64,000 bases of DNA from contig CAZPBY010000006.1 in assembly GCA_964584785.1 (NCBI GenBank), forward strand, positions 102,292 to 166,291, in the 5' to 3' direction. Made by a program: the position numbers and the translations under genes. Below the pieces are notes generated by a model that did not search any database, was not told the origin of the DNA, and worked only from the letters and a program-made list of their open reading frames with translations. The stretch comes from JAHFTY01 sp964584785 (GTDB lineage Bacteria > Acidobacteriota > Terriglobia > 20CM-2-55-15). Shown piece by piece: positions 8,875 to 17,760 of this stretch (position 1 is the stretch's first letter; every line of letters starts with the position of its first letter).

Positions 8875-9627
8875 CTACTGAGGACAGGACTCCGAAATCA
8901 TCTCAAGGGACGTCACATTGATCCGGAAGTTTCCGGGCTGTTTGACAAGGAATCCTTTGACCTGCATCCGGTGGTTCGTATGGGCAGAGACGTCGAAGTC
9001 GGGCCCCAGGTAGCCCAGATTCGATACGAAGAAAAGTTGAACGCCGGCGGATTGAGAAGTGGAATCGCTCAATTCGTCGGCGTTTGACGCATCCGGCGTC
9101 GCGGTTCGAATGGGATCGTTCGCGCGAGTCACGACCCAATCCTGTCCTCTCTTCGTCAAGCATCCCGCAACTCTCACGAGAGCGCCGTTCGGTAGCGGTC
9201 GCGGACCATCCTTGAATTCGATTTGAACACTCTTCATCGCCTCGGTGCTCAGTTCCTGAGAGCCTGCGGGAAAATCGTTGGCGCGAAAAATGTGCGTCAT
9301 GATGTCGACGTAAGTGTTCTCGCTGAGGCTTCCCGGCCGATTCGAGCTTCCCCGGCGCTGGCGCGGCATGGATTTACTGATGAAGTCGAACAGGCTTCGA
9401 ACGTTCAACTCCCGCCAGCGCTCCATGAAGTCGTCGCCCTTGAGATAAGCAACACCATCGAGATTGCTGCCGTGACACGGCGCACAATTCGCTTCATACG
9501 CCACCTCGCCCCGCACCGCCTGGGTTTCGGTGTAAACACCGCTCCAAACGGTTTTCCGTTCGGGTTGCGGCGCTGCCGTCTGGAAACCGGCGACGAGCGA
9601 CAGCACGATGATGATCGCCAGGATCAT
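8875..9627 (-). CDS. Secreted c-type cytochrome
   Basis: After a signal peptide (MILAIIIVLSLVAG) the protein has one haem c site, CAPCH in ANCAPCHGSNLDG, and a class I cytochrome c layout through the DIMTHIFRANDFPAG helix. The last 100 residues are a small domain with no motif I recognise. The haem would be attached in the periplasm, so electron transfer there is likely; the donor is not identifiable. The ATG at 9627 is used; an in-frame TTG at 9663 would lengthen it by 12 residues. It is divergent from the ammonia-lyase gene. Confidence 0.8.
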   Translation of the reverse strand: MILAIIIVLSLVAGFQTAAPQPERKTVWSGVYTETQAVRGEVAYEANCAPCHGSNLDGVAYLKGDDFMERWRELNVRSLFDFISKSMPRQRRGSSNRPGSLSENTYVDIMTHIFRANDFPAGSQELSTEAMKSVQIEFKDGPRPLPNGALVRVAGCLTKRGQDWVVTRANDPIRTATPDASNADELSDSTSQSAGVQLFFVSNLGYLGPDFDVSAHTNHRMQVKGFLVKQPGNFRINVTSLEMISESCPQ

Positions 9628-9712
9628 GGGGAGAAGAATAGGCTGGGCCTCGAGGCGCGTCAAATCTGTTAATCTAGCCAGTCTGCATTCGCGGTCAGGA
9701 GTTATTCCTTAT

Positions 9713-11236
9713 ATGTCGATTGTTCTGCACGGTTCCTCCCTATCCATCGAAAAGCTGGTTGCCATTGCGCGTCACAGCGAAAAGATCGAACTGGCGCCGG
9801 GCGCCCTGGAGCGCATTAAAGTCTGCCGCTCGATGATCGAGGAAAAGATCGCCGCGAAAGAAATCATGTACGGAATCAACACCGGCATCGGTGAGTTTTC
9901 CGAGCGGGTTTTGAGTGACGAGCAGGTGAAGGAATTTCAAAAGTACCTCATCTACAACCACGCGGCGGGAATCGGTGATCCGCTGCCCATCGAACAGGTC
10001 CGCGCGGCGCTGGCAAGCCGCATCAACGTGCACGCACACGGCAACTCGGGATGCCGGCCGGAAATCACACTCACTCTTGTCGACATGCTCAACAAAGGCG
10101 TGACTCCCGTCATGTGCCAGAAGGGTTCCGTGGGCGCATCCGGCGATCTGGCGCCGATGGCGCAGGCCGCGTTGCTCCTGATGGGAGAAGGCGAGGCTTT
10201 CTTCGATGGCGAGCGATTGCCCGGCGCCGAGGCTTTCAAGCGGGCCGGAATTCCGGTTCCCGGCCTGCAGGCGCGCGACGGTCTCGCTGCCATCAACGGC
10301 TCGAACGTGTTGACGGCAATTTCCGGCCTTCACCTCTACGACATCGAACGCTGGCTCAAACAATCCGAAATTGCGGCGGCGATGACGATCGAAGCGCTGC
10401 TCGGCAATCTCAAACCCTACGGACCCAAGCTTCACGAGCTGCGCGGCTTCAAGGGCGCGATAGTGTCGGCAGCCAACTTGATGAAGGTAATGGAAGGGTC
10501 CGATCTCGCGACCGGCAAAATGAAAACGAAGGTTCAGGACGCCTATTCCATGCGCTCGACACCACAGGTCGTCGGCGCCGCCCGTGATGCCGTCGCGTTC
10601 GCCCGAACGCAGATCGAGATCGAACTCAACGGTGTGGCAGACAATCCGATCTTTGTGCCGGAATTGAAACTTACGCTCAGCGGCGCAAATTTCCAGGGAT
10701 CGCCGGTGGCTCTTCCCATGGACATGGTCGGAGCAGCGGTGACAATGGTGTCCGTGTTATCTGAACGCCGATTGAATCGATTAACGAATCCCGCGCTCTC
10801 CCAGGGATTACCCGACTTCCTCGCCCATGAACCCGGTTTTTATTCGGGCCTCATGCTGAGCCAGTACACGGCGGATCATCTGATTGTCGAGCAACGCATC
10901 CTTTCCACACCGGCAGCCATTCAGTCCATCCCCGCTGCCGCCGACCAGGAAGACTTCGTTTCGATGGGCATGAACACGGCTCTGAAAAACGACCGGATTC
11001 TGGACAACGCGTACGGCGTCCTCGGCATCGAACTCATGGCCGCCGCGCAGGCCCTGGATTTCCGCCAGTTCACGCCCGGCAAAGGAACGCAGGCCGCACG
11101 CAAAGTGATCCGCAAGCACGTTGCGCATCTCGAAATCGATCGGCCGTTGTACCCGGATCACAACCGGATGAAAGACCTTGTCAAGTCCGGCGAATTGCTC
11201 GACGAGGTTGAACGGGCAGTCGGCGGCCTCGCTTAG
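9713..11236 (+). CDS. hutH: Histidine/aromatic amino acid ammonia-lyase (MIO enzyme)
   Basis: This lyase removes ammonia from an amino acid using the MIO prosthetic group formed from Ala142-Ser143-Gly144 (GSVGASGDLAPMA). Tyr53 in MYGINTGIG is the expected catalytic tyrosine. Length (507 aa) matches the family. The substrate-selectivity pair, usually Ser-His in histidine lyases and Phe/His-Leu in phenylalanine/tyrosine lyases, reads Asn82-His83 here, so histidine is favoured but not certain. No hutU, hutI or hutG lies nearby, which makes the gene an orphan. The start at 9713 follows AGGAG; the frame extends upstream into the neighbouring gene region and is not coding there. Confidence 0.82.
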   Translation: MSIVLHGSSLSIEKLVAIARHSEKIELAPGALERIKVCRSMIEEKIAAKEIMYGINTGIGEFSERVLSDEQVKEFQKYLIYNHAAGIGDPLPIEQVRAALASRINVHAHGNSGCRPEITLTLVDMLNKGVTPVMCQKGSVGASGDLAPMAQAALLLMGEGEAFFDGERLPGAEAFKRAGIPVPGLQARDGLAAINGSNVLTAISGLHLYDIERWLKQSEIAAAMTIEALLGNLKPYGPKLHELRGFKGAIVSAANLMKVMEGSDLATGKMKTKVQDAYSMRSTPQVVGAARDAVAFARTQIEIELNGVADNPIFVPELKLTLSGANFQGSPVALPMDMVGAAVTMVSVLSERRLNRLTNPALSQGLPDFLAHEPGFYSGLMLSQYTADHLIVEQRILSTPAAIQSIPAAADQEDFVSMGMNTALKNDRILDNAYGVLGIELMAAAQALDFRQFTPGKGTQAARKVIRKHVAHLEIDRPLYPDHNRMKDLVKSGELLDEVERAVGGLA

Positions 11237-11287
11237 GTTTTTCTGTTTACATTTCATTGGCGGTTGAATACCTTTTTTTTACCTTGC

Positions 11288-11322
11288 TTACCGAGAGGAG
11301 TGGATGGTATTCATATCGGTAA
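11288..11322. promoter_or_regulatory. Inverted repeat upstream of padR, candidate operator
   Basis: Perfect 7-bp arms TTACCGA (11288-11294) and TCGGTAA (11316-11322) are 21 bases apart and end 14 bases before the padR start. PadR repressors commonly bind dyads in their own promoter. That PadR binds here is inferred. Confidence 0.45.
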
Positions 11323-11335
11323 TCGAGGTGGCGAC

Positions 11336-11671
11336 GTGAGTAAACCTTCCGATCTCGTTCAGGGCACCCTGGACCTTCTCATCATGAAAATGCTGGCCCT
11401 CGAACCGATGCATGGCTGGGCGATTGCGCAGCGCATGAAACAGGTGTCCGGCGATGTTCTTCAAGTCAGCGACGGTTCGCTCTATCCGGCGCTTCACAAG
11501 CTGGAACAACAGGGCTGGATCGCATCCGAGTGGGCGCCGAGCGAAAACAACCGCCGCGCGAAGTACTATTCGTTGACGCGGCCGGGACGCAAGGAACTGG
11601 AAAGGGAAACCGCCAACTGGAACCGTCTCGCCGGGGCAATCTCCTCCGTGGTCAGACTGCGGGAAGCGTGA
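11336..11671 (+). CDS. PadR family transcriptional regulator
   Basis: This is a short (111 aa) PadR winged-helix protein. The signature is clear: LVQGTLDLLIMKMLALEPMHGWAIAQRM, then VSDGSLYPALHKLEQQGWI and the wing NNRRAKYYSLTRPGRKEL. A GTG start at 11336 is chosen because GAGGTGG precedes it and homologues begin at this point. Members of this subgroup sit directly upstream of ADOP-type permease genes, as here (one base between the stop and the next ATG). It probably represses the permease gene. Confidence 0.9.
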   Translation: MSKPSDLVQGTLDLLIMKMLALEPMHGWAIAQRMKQVSGDVLQVSDGSLYPALHKLEQQGWIASEWAPSENNRRAKYYSLTRPGRKELERETANWNRLAGAISSVVRLREA

Positions 11672-11672
11672 G

Positions 11673-14321
11673 ATGCGCCGGTTTGGCCGTCTGGTTTACA
11701 CCTTTCCGCTGCGTCTCCGCTCCCTGTTTCGTCGAAAGCGCGTTGAAAGCGAGCTGAATGAAGAGCTGCGATACCACCTCGAACGCATTGTCGATGACAA
11801 TATCGCGAAAGGAATGGCGGCCGAGGAAGCACGGTATCAGGCGCTGCGTTCGATGGATGGTATCGAACAGCAGAAGGAACATTGCCGCGATGCCAGAAGA
11901 GTAAATTTTTTTGAAAACCTGATTCAGGACCTGCAATACGGTTTTCGAACGCTGCGCAAAAGCCACGCTTTTGCAGCGGCCGCAGTGCTGACACTGGCGC
12001 TCGGCGTCGGCGCGAACACGACCGTCTTCACGCTGGTGAACACTCTGATCTTCGCACCGCTTCCGTATTCCGACGGGACCCGCCTCATTCGCATTTTCCG
12101 CACTTCGCCTCAGTCGTCAAACTGGCCGCATTCAGTTCCGAGCTTTCTCGCGCAACGATCCGAAAACAGCGTTTTAGAAAAAATGGCTGCTTTCACCTGG
12201 ACGAACTTCACGTTAACGCTACAAGGCGAACCGGCGGAGCGACTGACGGGCTTTTTGGTCACATCCGATTATTGGCCGTTGCTCGGCGTGAAACCGATGG
12301 TGGGCCGCGTGTTCGGCGACGATGAGGACCGTCCGGGCGCCGCGGGCGTCGTGATATTGAGTCATCGATTCTGGAAACGCCGTTTCAACGGCGATCCCAA
12401 CGTGATCGGCCGCGTCCTGCCATTGAATGGCGAAAACGTCACGATTGCCGGCGTAATGCCGGAGGACTTCGAACATCCATTGCTGTTCGGCCCGATTGAT
12501 TTATGGAAGCCGTTCGCATTTACCGCGCAGCAACAAAGCCAGTGGAACGTGTATTCGGTCTTTGAAATCGGCCGGCTGAAGCCCGGTGTCTCGCTGCTCC
12601 AGGCTCAGAGCGAGCTGGCGGCACTGGGCGCGCGGATCGCCGGAGATAGCCCGTTGAAACACGTCGACGAGAGCCTGCGCATCGAACCCCTGCAAAAGTC
12701 GATGATCGGCGACACCGGACGCCGCATTTTGTGGTTCATGTTCGGGCTGGCGGGGTTCGTCCTGGTGATGGCCTGCGTCAATCTCTGCAACCTGCAGCTC
12801 GCGCGGCTGACGGCGCGGTCGCGCGAGTTCGCTGTGCGGGCCGCGCTGGGTGGAGGCCAGTCGCGTCTGGTGCAGCAGTCATTGACCGAAAGCTTTCTAA
12901 TTGCAGCCTTCGGCACGGCGGGCGCATTTCCTATCGCGATCTGGAGCCAGCAGTGGATTGCTTCGCGATTCTTCGGCGATTTTCCGGGAGCTCATTCCCG
13001 TTTCGATGGAACCGTATTTGCGTTCGCTCTGCTCTCGGCGGTTGGCACTGCGGTCGTGTTCGGCTCGATTCCCGCATGGCTCGCATCGCGCGTGAATCTC
13101 AACGGCGTATTGAAGGATGCACCACGTCTCGCGACGGCGCGTCAAGCTCACACCCGGCTGCGGTATTCGCTCATCGTTGGTCAGATCGTCTTTGCGATTG
13201 TCGTACTCACGGGTGCAGCCCTGTTTGGACGTGGTCTGTACGATCTGACGCACGTCGACACCGGATGGCGCCCGGACGGACTCGTCTTCGGACAAATCGA
13301 ACTCACAGGCAGCCGCTACAAGCAGGCGGCAAACCGAGCCGCATTCTTCGACATGCTGCAACAACGGATGAAGGCGATGCCGGGCGTGCTCAATACCTCG
13401 ATTTCCTGGTCGACGCCCATCTTCGGATTTCAGAATTCAAAGACAGTCACGATCGCCGACCGCACCGACCCTCCATTCCTGGTCTTCAATGAAGCGGCGA
13501 GTCCGCAATATTTCGAGACACTCGGAATTCGGCTCGTTCAAGGCAGGACCTTCACAGACGCTGACACAATGGATCGGCCGGACGTCGTCATCATCAACGA
13601 AGCGTTTGCAAAGCACTATTGGCCTAACGAGAGTCCAATCGGGAAACGAATCGTCAACAGGGGAGAGCAACAGCGGTGCTGCGAAATCGTCGGCGTAGTC
13701 GGCGACGTTCGTTTTCCTGCGAACCTTAACGGATCGGAAACGACGTTCCAGATGTACCGGCCGTTGTTGCAAGTGCCGGGCAATTCGCCGCGGATCGAAT
13801 TGCGGACGTCGGGCACCGTCGTAAACACCAGTGCGGAGATCCGAAGCGCCGTAGCGGAGATCGACCCCAGTCTTGCCGTGTCGGATATTCAAACGGCATC
13901 GATGGGGGTTGAGCACAGTTTCGGCGACCTGTCGGCAATAACGTCGATGACCGGGACTTTCGCGGCGCTTGCTCTCGCGCTCGCCGCGATCGGGATCTAC
14001 GGCGTGATTGCGTACACGGCAGCACACCGTACGGGGGAGATCGGAATCCGTCTGGCGCTCGGAGCCGGAAGAAGCAGCGTGCTGTGGATGATCATGAGGC
14101 AGGGACTGACTCTCGGCGTGGCGGGCAGCGCTCTGGGTCTTGTCGGCGCATATGCGTTCGTCCAACTGATGGCGTCGGCGATCCCCGCGGTGCCCTCAGG
14201 AGACGCCGTGACTCTCGGTATCGTCGCGCTGACGCTAATTTCCGTCGCGTTGCTGGCATCCTGGCTCCCAGCCCGCCGCGCTTCCCGCACCGACCCCCTG
14301 ACTGCCCTCCGCCACGAATAA
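11673..14321 (+). CDS. ADOP-type ABC transporter permease (MacB/FtsX-like, duplicated)
   Basis: This is an acidobacterial duplicated orphan permease of 882 aa. It begins with the ADOP-specific cytoplasmic region (RLRSLFRRKRVESELNEELRYHLE). Two MacB-PCD/FtsX units follow: the first starts at KSHAFAAAAVLTLALGVGANTTVF and the second near TRLRYSLIVGQIVFAIVV. It ends with the standard PARRASRTDPLTALRHE tail. No ATPase gene is adjacent, as is usual for ADOPs, so substrate and energy coupling are unknown. Co-transcription with padR is likely. Confidence 0.88.
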   Translation: MRRFGRLVYTFPLRLRSLFRRKRVESELNEELRYHLERIVDDNIAKGMAAEEARYQALRSMDGIEQQKEHCRDARRVNFFENLIQDLQYGFRTLRKSHAFAAAAVLTLALGVGANTTVFTLVNTLIFAPLPYSDGTRLIRIFRTSPQSSNWPHSVPSFLAQRSENSVLEKMAAFTWTNFTLTLQGEPAERLTGFLVTSDYWPLLGVKPMVGRVFGDDEDRPGAAGVVILSHRFWKRRFNGDPNVIGRVLPLNGENVTIAGVMPEDFEHPLLFGPIDLWKPFAFTAQQQSQWNVYSVFEIGRLKPGVSLLQAQSELAALGARIAGDSPLKHVDESLRIEPLQKSMIGDTGRRILWFMFGLAGFVLVMACVNLCNLQLARLTARSREFAVRAALGGGQSRLVQQSLTESFLIAAFGTAGAFPIAIWSQQWIASRFFGDFPGAHSRFDGTVFAFALLSAVGTAVVFGSIPAWLASRVNLNGVLKDAPRLATARQAHTRLRYSLIVGQIVFAIVVLTGAALFGRGLYDLTHVDTGWRPDGLVFGQIELTGSRYKQAANRAAFFDMLQQRMKAMPGVLNTSISWSTPIFGFQNSKTVTIADRTDPPFLVFNEAASPQYFETLGIRLVQGRTFTDADTMDRPDVVIINEAFAKHYWPNESPIGKRIVNRGEQQRCCEIVGVVGDVRFPANLNGSETTFQMYRPLLQVPGNSPRIELRTSGTVVNTSAEIRSAVAEIDPSLAVSDIQTASMGVEHSFGDLSAITSMTGTFAALALALAAIGIYGVIAYTAAHRTGEIGIRLALGAGRSSVLWMIMRQGLTLGVAGSALGLVGAYAFVQLMASAIPAVPSGDAVTLGIVALTLISVALLASWLPARRASRTDPLTALRHE

Positions 14322-14371
14322 AGTTCTCCGACCCGCCACAGGTCGTTGCCAGGCGAGCAACCAAAGTTGAA

Positions 14372-15103
14372 TTACTTCTCGGTCGGTTCGCGGACGCAGC
14401 GGAAGCCGAGATCGTAGTTGCCGAACGTGGGGGTGATTCCCAGGCGACTGCTGACTCGGGCGAAGGCGGCATTGTCGCTGAATGAACCGCCACGCGCGGC
14501 GCGTTGTCGTCCATTCGACGGCCCCGCCGGGTCCGCCGGCGGACTCGACGCGTAATAGCCCGCCTCGTACCAATCCGAAACCCACTCCCACACGTTTCCG
14601 CTGACATCGTGGAGACCCCAAGCGTTCGGCTGCTTCGTGCCGACCTCGTGCGGTTCACCGATCGAGGTCCGATCGTACCAGCCGACAGCATCCAGCTGTC
14701 CCGAATACGACGACCCATTCCCGGCCCGCGCAGCATATTCCCATTCCGCTTCGGTCGGGAGTCGATAGCGGAAGCCGTCTCCGCGCGTATTCATTCTCTC
14801 GAGGAACTTCATCACATCGTCGAAACTGACGTTTTGCACAGGAAGATCCTCACCTTCATACTCACTGGGATTCTTCTCCATGACGTCCAGCCACTGCGCC
14901 TGCGTCACTTCAAACCTCGCGATCTGGAAGGGTCGAGTGATCCGCACTCGATGCGACGGCTTCTCGTTCTCATGGCATTCCGTATCCATCGACGAACATC
15001 CCATCACGAACTCACCCGCCGGAATCGAAACGAATTCCATCGGTTTTGAGTGAAGCCGCGACGCGACGAGCCACCCCAGCAACCAGATCAGCATGCGGCC
15101 CAT
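14372..15103 (-). CDS. FGE/SUMF1-like secreted protein
   Basis: The protein (243 aa) has an N-terminal hydrophobic signal (MLIWLLGWLVASRL) and then a complete formylglycine-generating-enzyme-type C-type-lectin fold: FVSIPAGEFVMGC, FEVTQAQWLDVM, YRLPTEAEWEYAARAG, GNVWEWVSDWYEAG, RGGSF, LGFRCVRE. The FGE active-site cysteines expected after RGGSF are absent (SDNAAFARVSSR), so true sulfatase activation is unlikely. The family also includes catalytically different and binding-only members. It resembles the middle domain of the M56 fusion at 4158. Both share an MGCS...C pair near the N-terminus. A second in-frame ATG lies at 15094. Confidence 0.85.
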   Translation of the reverse strand: MGRMLIWLLGWLVASRLHSKPMEFVSIPAGEFVMGCSSMDTECHENEKPSHRVRITRPFQIARFEVTQAQWLDVMEKNPSEYEGEDLPVQNVSFDDVMKFLERMNTRGDGFRYRLPTEAEWEYAARAGNGSSYSGQLDAVGWYDRTSIGEPHEVGTKQPNAWGLHDVSGNVWEWVSDWYEAGYYASSPPADPAGPSNGRQRAARGGSFSDNAAFARVSSRLGITPTFGNYDLGFRCVREPTEK

Positions 15104-15216
15104 AGTATCGGCAATTCACACAAACATAAAGACTTGTTGATTTTCGGATGTCGGAAATGATACGAATGAGCCGATTTGAGAGTCTCGATCTTTCAACGTC
15201 GGACGGAGGGTCACCG

Positions 15217-17697
15217 ATGAACAGACGGACGCTTGCGATTCTGACCAGTGCAACGCTGGTCTTGCTGGCTCCGGCCGCCATTTATCTTGCGCAACAAACA
15301 AAGCCGGCTGTGCATCCCCAAACTCCTGCGATCAATCTCATGCCGGTCGATGCGCGAAACGCATTTGTGAAGCAATATTGCTCGGGATGTCACAACGACA
15401 CACAGAAATCCGGCGGCATGACGCTAACAGGTTTGGATATGGCACACCCGGAGCAAAACGGCGAGCTTTCGGAGAAAGTGATTCGAAAACTCCGTGCAGG
15501 CCTGATGCCTCCGGCGAATGCATCAAAGAAGCCGGACCCCGAAACCGCAAGATTGCTTGTCACGACGCTGGAATCGGAAGTCGACAAGGCTGCCGCGCTG
15601 CGTCCCAATCCGGGAAGCCGGCCATTCCAGCGCTTGACGCGCGATGAGTACGCGCGCTCCGTCCGGGATCTGCTCGGCATCGACGTCGACGTTGCCCAAT
15701 TCCTTCCGCCCGACACTTTAAGCGACGGCTTAGACAACATCGCGGACTCTCAAAGGTTCTCGGCGTCTCTCATGGAAGGCTATCTGCGCGCCGCCGCGAA
15801 GATCAGTCGCGACGCCCTTGGCGATCCAAAAGCAACTCCAGGCTCGGCGGTTTACAAATTGCCCCGCACCGGTTCGCAGCTCAGGCGTGTCGACGGCGCG
15901 CCTTACGGCACGCGCGGTGGAATCTCTGTCGTCTATAACTTCCCGGCGGACGGCGAATACAACTTTCGCTCGCTTCTGCATGGCACTCCGACCGGTGGAC
16001 TTTTCGGCAACGTTCCCGGCGAGCAGCTCGAAGTCTCGATCGACGGTGAACGCATCTCACTTCAAACCATCGACCAGAACATTTCGGAAGCTCTGCCCAC
16101 CGGCCTGAACATGTACACGGGAAAGATATTCCTTCAGGCGGGCCCGCACCGTGTGACATCGGCATTCATTCAACGGCATTCCGTCGTAGTCGATGACGAC
16201 ATCGCCGAGATCGAGCACGTGCTCGCCGACACGGACATCGGCCGCGACCGCGAACTCACCGAATATCCCCACTTGAGAGAGTTCGAAATCAGCGGACCTT
16301 ACAACGTGACGGGAGTGTCCGACACACCGACACGACGCAGAGTTTTCTCCTGCCGGCCTCTCGGTCCAGCCGAGGAACTTCCCTGCGCGACAAAAATTGT
16401 CACGGACCTTGCGAAACAAGCGTTCCGCCGGCCTGTTACATCCGAGGACATGGAAGGCCTGGTGTCGTTTTACGAGCAGGGCCGGAAGAAATCGGATTTC
16501 GAGGGCGGCATCCGGAGCGCGCTGGAAGCGATTCTCGCGAGTTTCGATTTCGTGGCGCGTGTCGAAGTCACGCCGGCGAACGTCAAGTCCGGGCAGACGT
16601 ATCGCATCAGCGATCTCGAACTGGCATCGCGACTGTCCTACTTCCTCTGGAACACCGCGCCGGACAACGAACTCGTCAACGTTGCCACGCAGAACAGGCT
16701 GCATGAACCGTTGGTGTTGGAAAAGCAAGTGAAGCGGATGCTCGCGGATCCACGCGCGGAATCGTTGTCGACAAAGTTTGCCGGTCAATGGTTGCACCTG
16801 CCCGATATCGAAAATCTTCACCCGGACACGTTCTACTACCCGATGTACGATCACGTCCTCGCCATGGGGTTGAAGCGCGAAACGGAACTGTTCTTCAACA
16901 GCATCGTTCAGGAAGACCGCAACGTCCTCGATCTTCTGACCGCGAATTACACGTTCCTCAACGAACGCGTGGCCAGGCATTACGGAATCTCCGATGTTGC
17001 GGGTGACCGGTTCCGCCGTGTCGAACTCACCGAAGACTACCGGCGTGGACTGCTCGGCAAAGGCGCCGTTCTGGCGCTGACCTCCGTCGCGGACCGCACG
17101 TCGCCAGTGCTGCGCGGTAAATGGGTCATGGGTGTTCTGCTGGGAACGCCGCCGCCCCAACCGCCGCCGGCGGTACCGAAACTCGAGGAGACTGCGGGCG
17201 TGAATGACGGGAAAACGCTGACCGTCCGCGAGCGAATGGAAGCACACCGCGCGAATCCGACGTGCTATTCGTGCCATCAGATGATCGATCCAATCGGGCT
17301 CGCGCTTGAAAACTTCGACGTCACCGGAAAGTGGCGGACTCGCGACAACACCTACGCGATCAGCAACGAAGGTTTTCGTATTCACACACAAGGCGTCGTG
17401 ATCGACGCGAGCACCAAGATGTACGACGGAACTCTGGTCAACGGCCCGACCGGATTACGTGCGGCGCTGCTGAAGCATTCCGACATGTTCATACAGAATC
17501 TGACTGAAAAACTGCTGGCCTACGCGAGCGGACGGCGCGTCGAATCGTTCGATATGCCGCTCGTCCGTGCGATCGATCGCGAGTCCGCCAAAACAAACAA
17601 CCGGTTCTCATCGCTGGTGTTCGGTGTAGTGAAGAGTCCGGCGTTTCAAATGAGACGCGCGGAACCGCCAACAACCGAGGCTGCAAAACAGGAATAA
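15217..17697 (+). CDS. DUF1592/DUF1588/DUF1587/DUF1595/DUF1585 cytochrome (cassette A)
   Basis: This is a large exported multi-domain protein (826 aa) of the planctomycete/acidobacterial DUF1592 type. A signal anchor (ILTSATLVLLAPAAIYLA) is followed by a cytochrome c site C55-S-G-C58-H59. DUF1587 (FQRLTRDEYARSVRDLLGID), DUF1595, DUF1592 and DUF1588 follow. A second C-x-x-C-H at 683-687 (CYSCHQMIDPIG) leads into C-terminal DUF1585. Two haems are therefore expected, and the protein would act outside the cytoplasm. The reaction is not known for the family. The start at 15217 has GGAGGG upstream. It heads the first of two copies of a three-gene cassette. Confidence 0.88.
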   Translation: MNRRTLAILTSATLVLLAPAAIYLAQQTKPAVHPQTPAINLMPVDARNAFVKQYCSGCHNDTQKSGGMTLTGLDMAHPEQNGELSEKVIRKLRAGLMPPANASKKPDPETARLLVTTLESEVDKAAALRPNPGSRPFQRLTRDEYARSVRDLLGIDVDVAQFLPPDTLSDGLDNIADSQRFSASLMEGYLRAAAKISRDALGDPKATPGSAVYKLPRTGSQLRRVDGAPYGTRGGISVVYNFPADGEYNFRSLLHGTPTGGLFGNVPGEQLEVSIDGERISLQTIDQNISEALPTGLNMYTGKIFLQAGPHRVTSAFIQRHSVVVDDDIAEIEHVLADTDIGRDRELTEYPHLREFEISGPYNVTGVSDTPTRRRVFSCRPLGPAEELPCATKIVTDLAKQAFRRPVTSEDMEGLVSFYEQGRKKSDFEGGIRSALEAILASFDFVARVEVTPANVKSGQTYRISDLELASRLSYFLWNTAPDNELVNVATQNRLHEPLVLEKQVKRMLADPRAESLSTKFAGQWLHLPDIENLHPDTFYYPMYDHVLAMGLKRETELFFNSIVQEDRNVLDLLTANYTFLNERVARHYGISDVAGDRFRRVELTEDYRRGLLGKGAVLALTSVADRTSPVLRGKWVMGVLLGTPPPQPPPAVPKLEETAGVNDGKTLTVRERMEAHRANPTCYSCHQMIDPIGLALENFDVTGKWRTRDNTYAISNEGFRIHTQGVVIDASTKMYDGTLVNGPTGLRAALLKHSDMFIQNLTEKLLAYASGRRVESFDMPLVRAIDRESAKTNNRFSSLVFGVVKSPAFQMRRAEPPTTEAAKQE

Positions 17698-17705
17698 TCA
17701 GGAGC

Positions 17706-17737
17706 GGCTGCGAATGCAAGCCCGATAAGGCGCAGCC
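17706..17737 (+). other. Intercistronic hairpin
   Basis: GGCTGCG (17706-17712) can pair with CGCAGCC (17731-17737) in the 63-nt gap between the DUF1592 and DUF1552 genes. No T-run follows and a ribosome binding site (TAGGAGG) comes right after. It may stabilise the upstream mRNA or uncouple translation of the two cistrons; this is inferred. Confidence 0.35.
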
Positions 17738-17760
17738 ATTAATAGTTTAGGAGGCGAACG

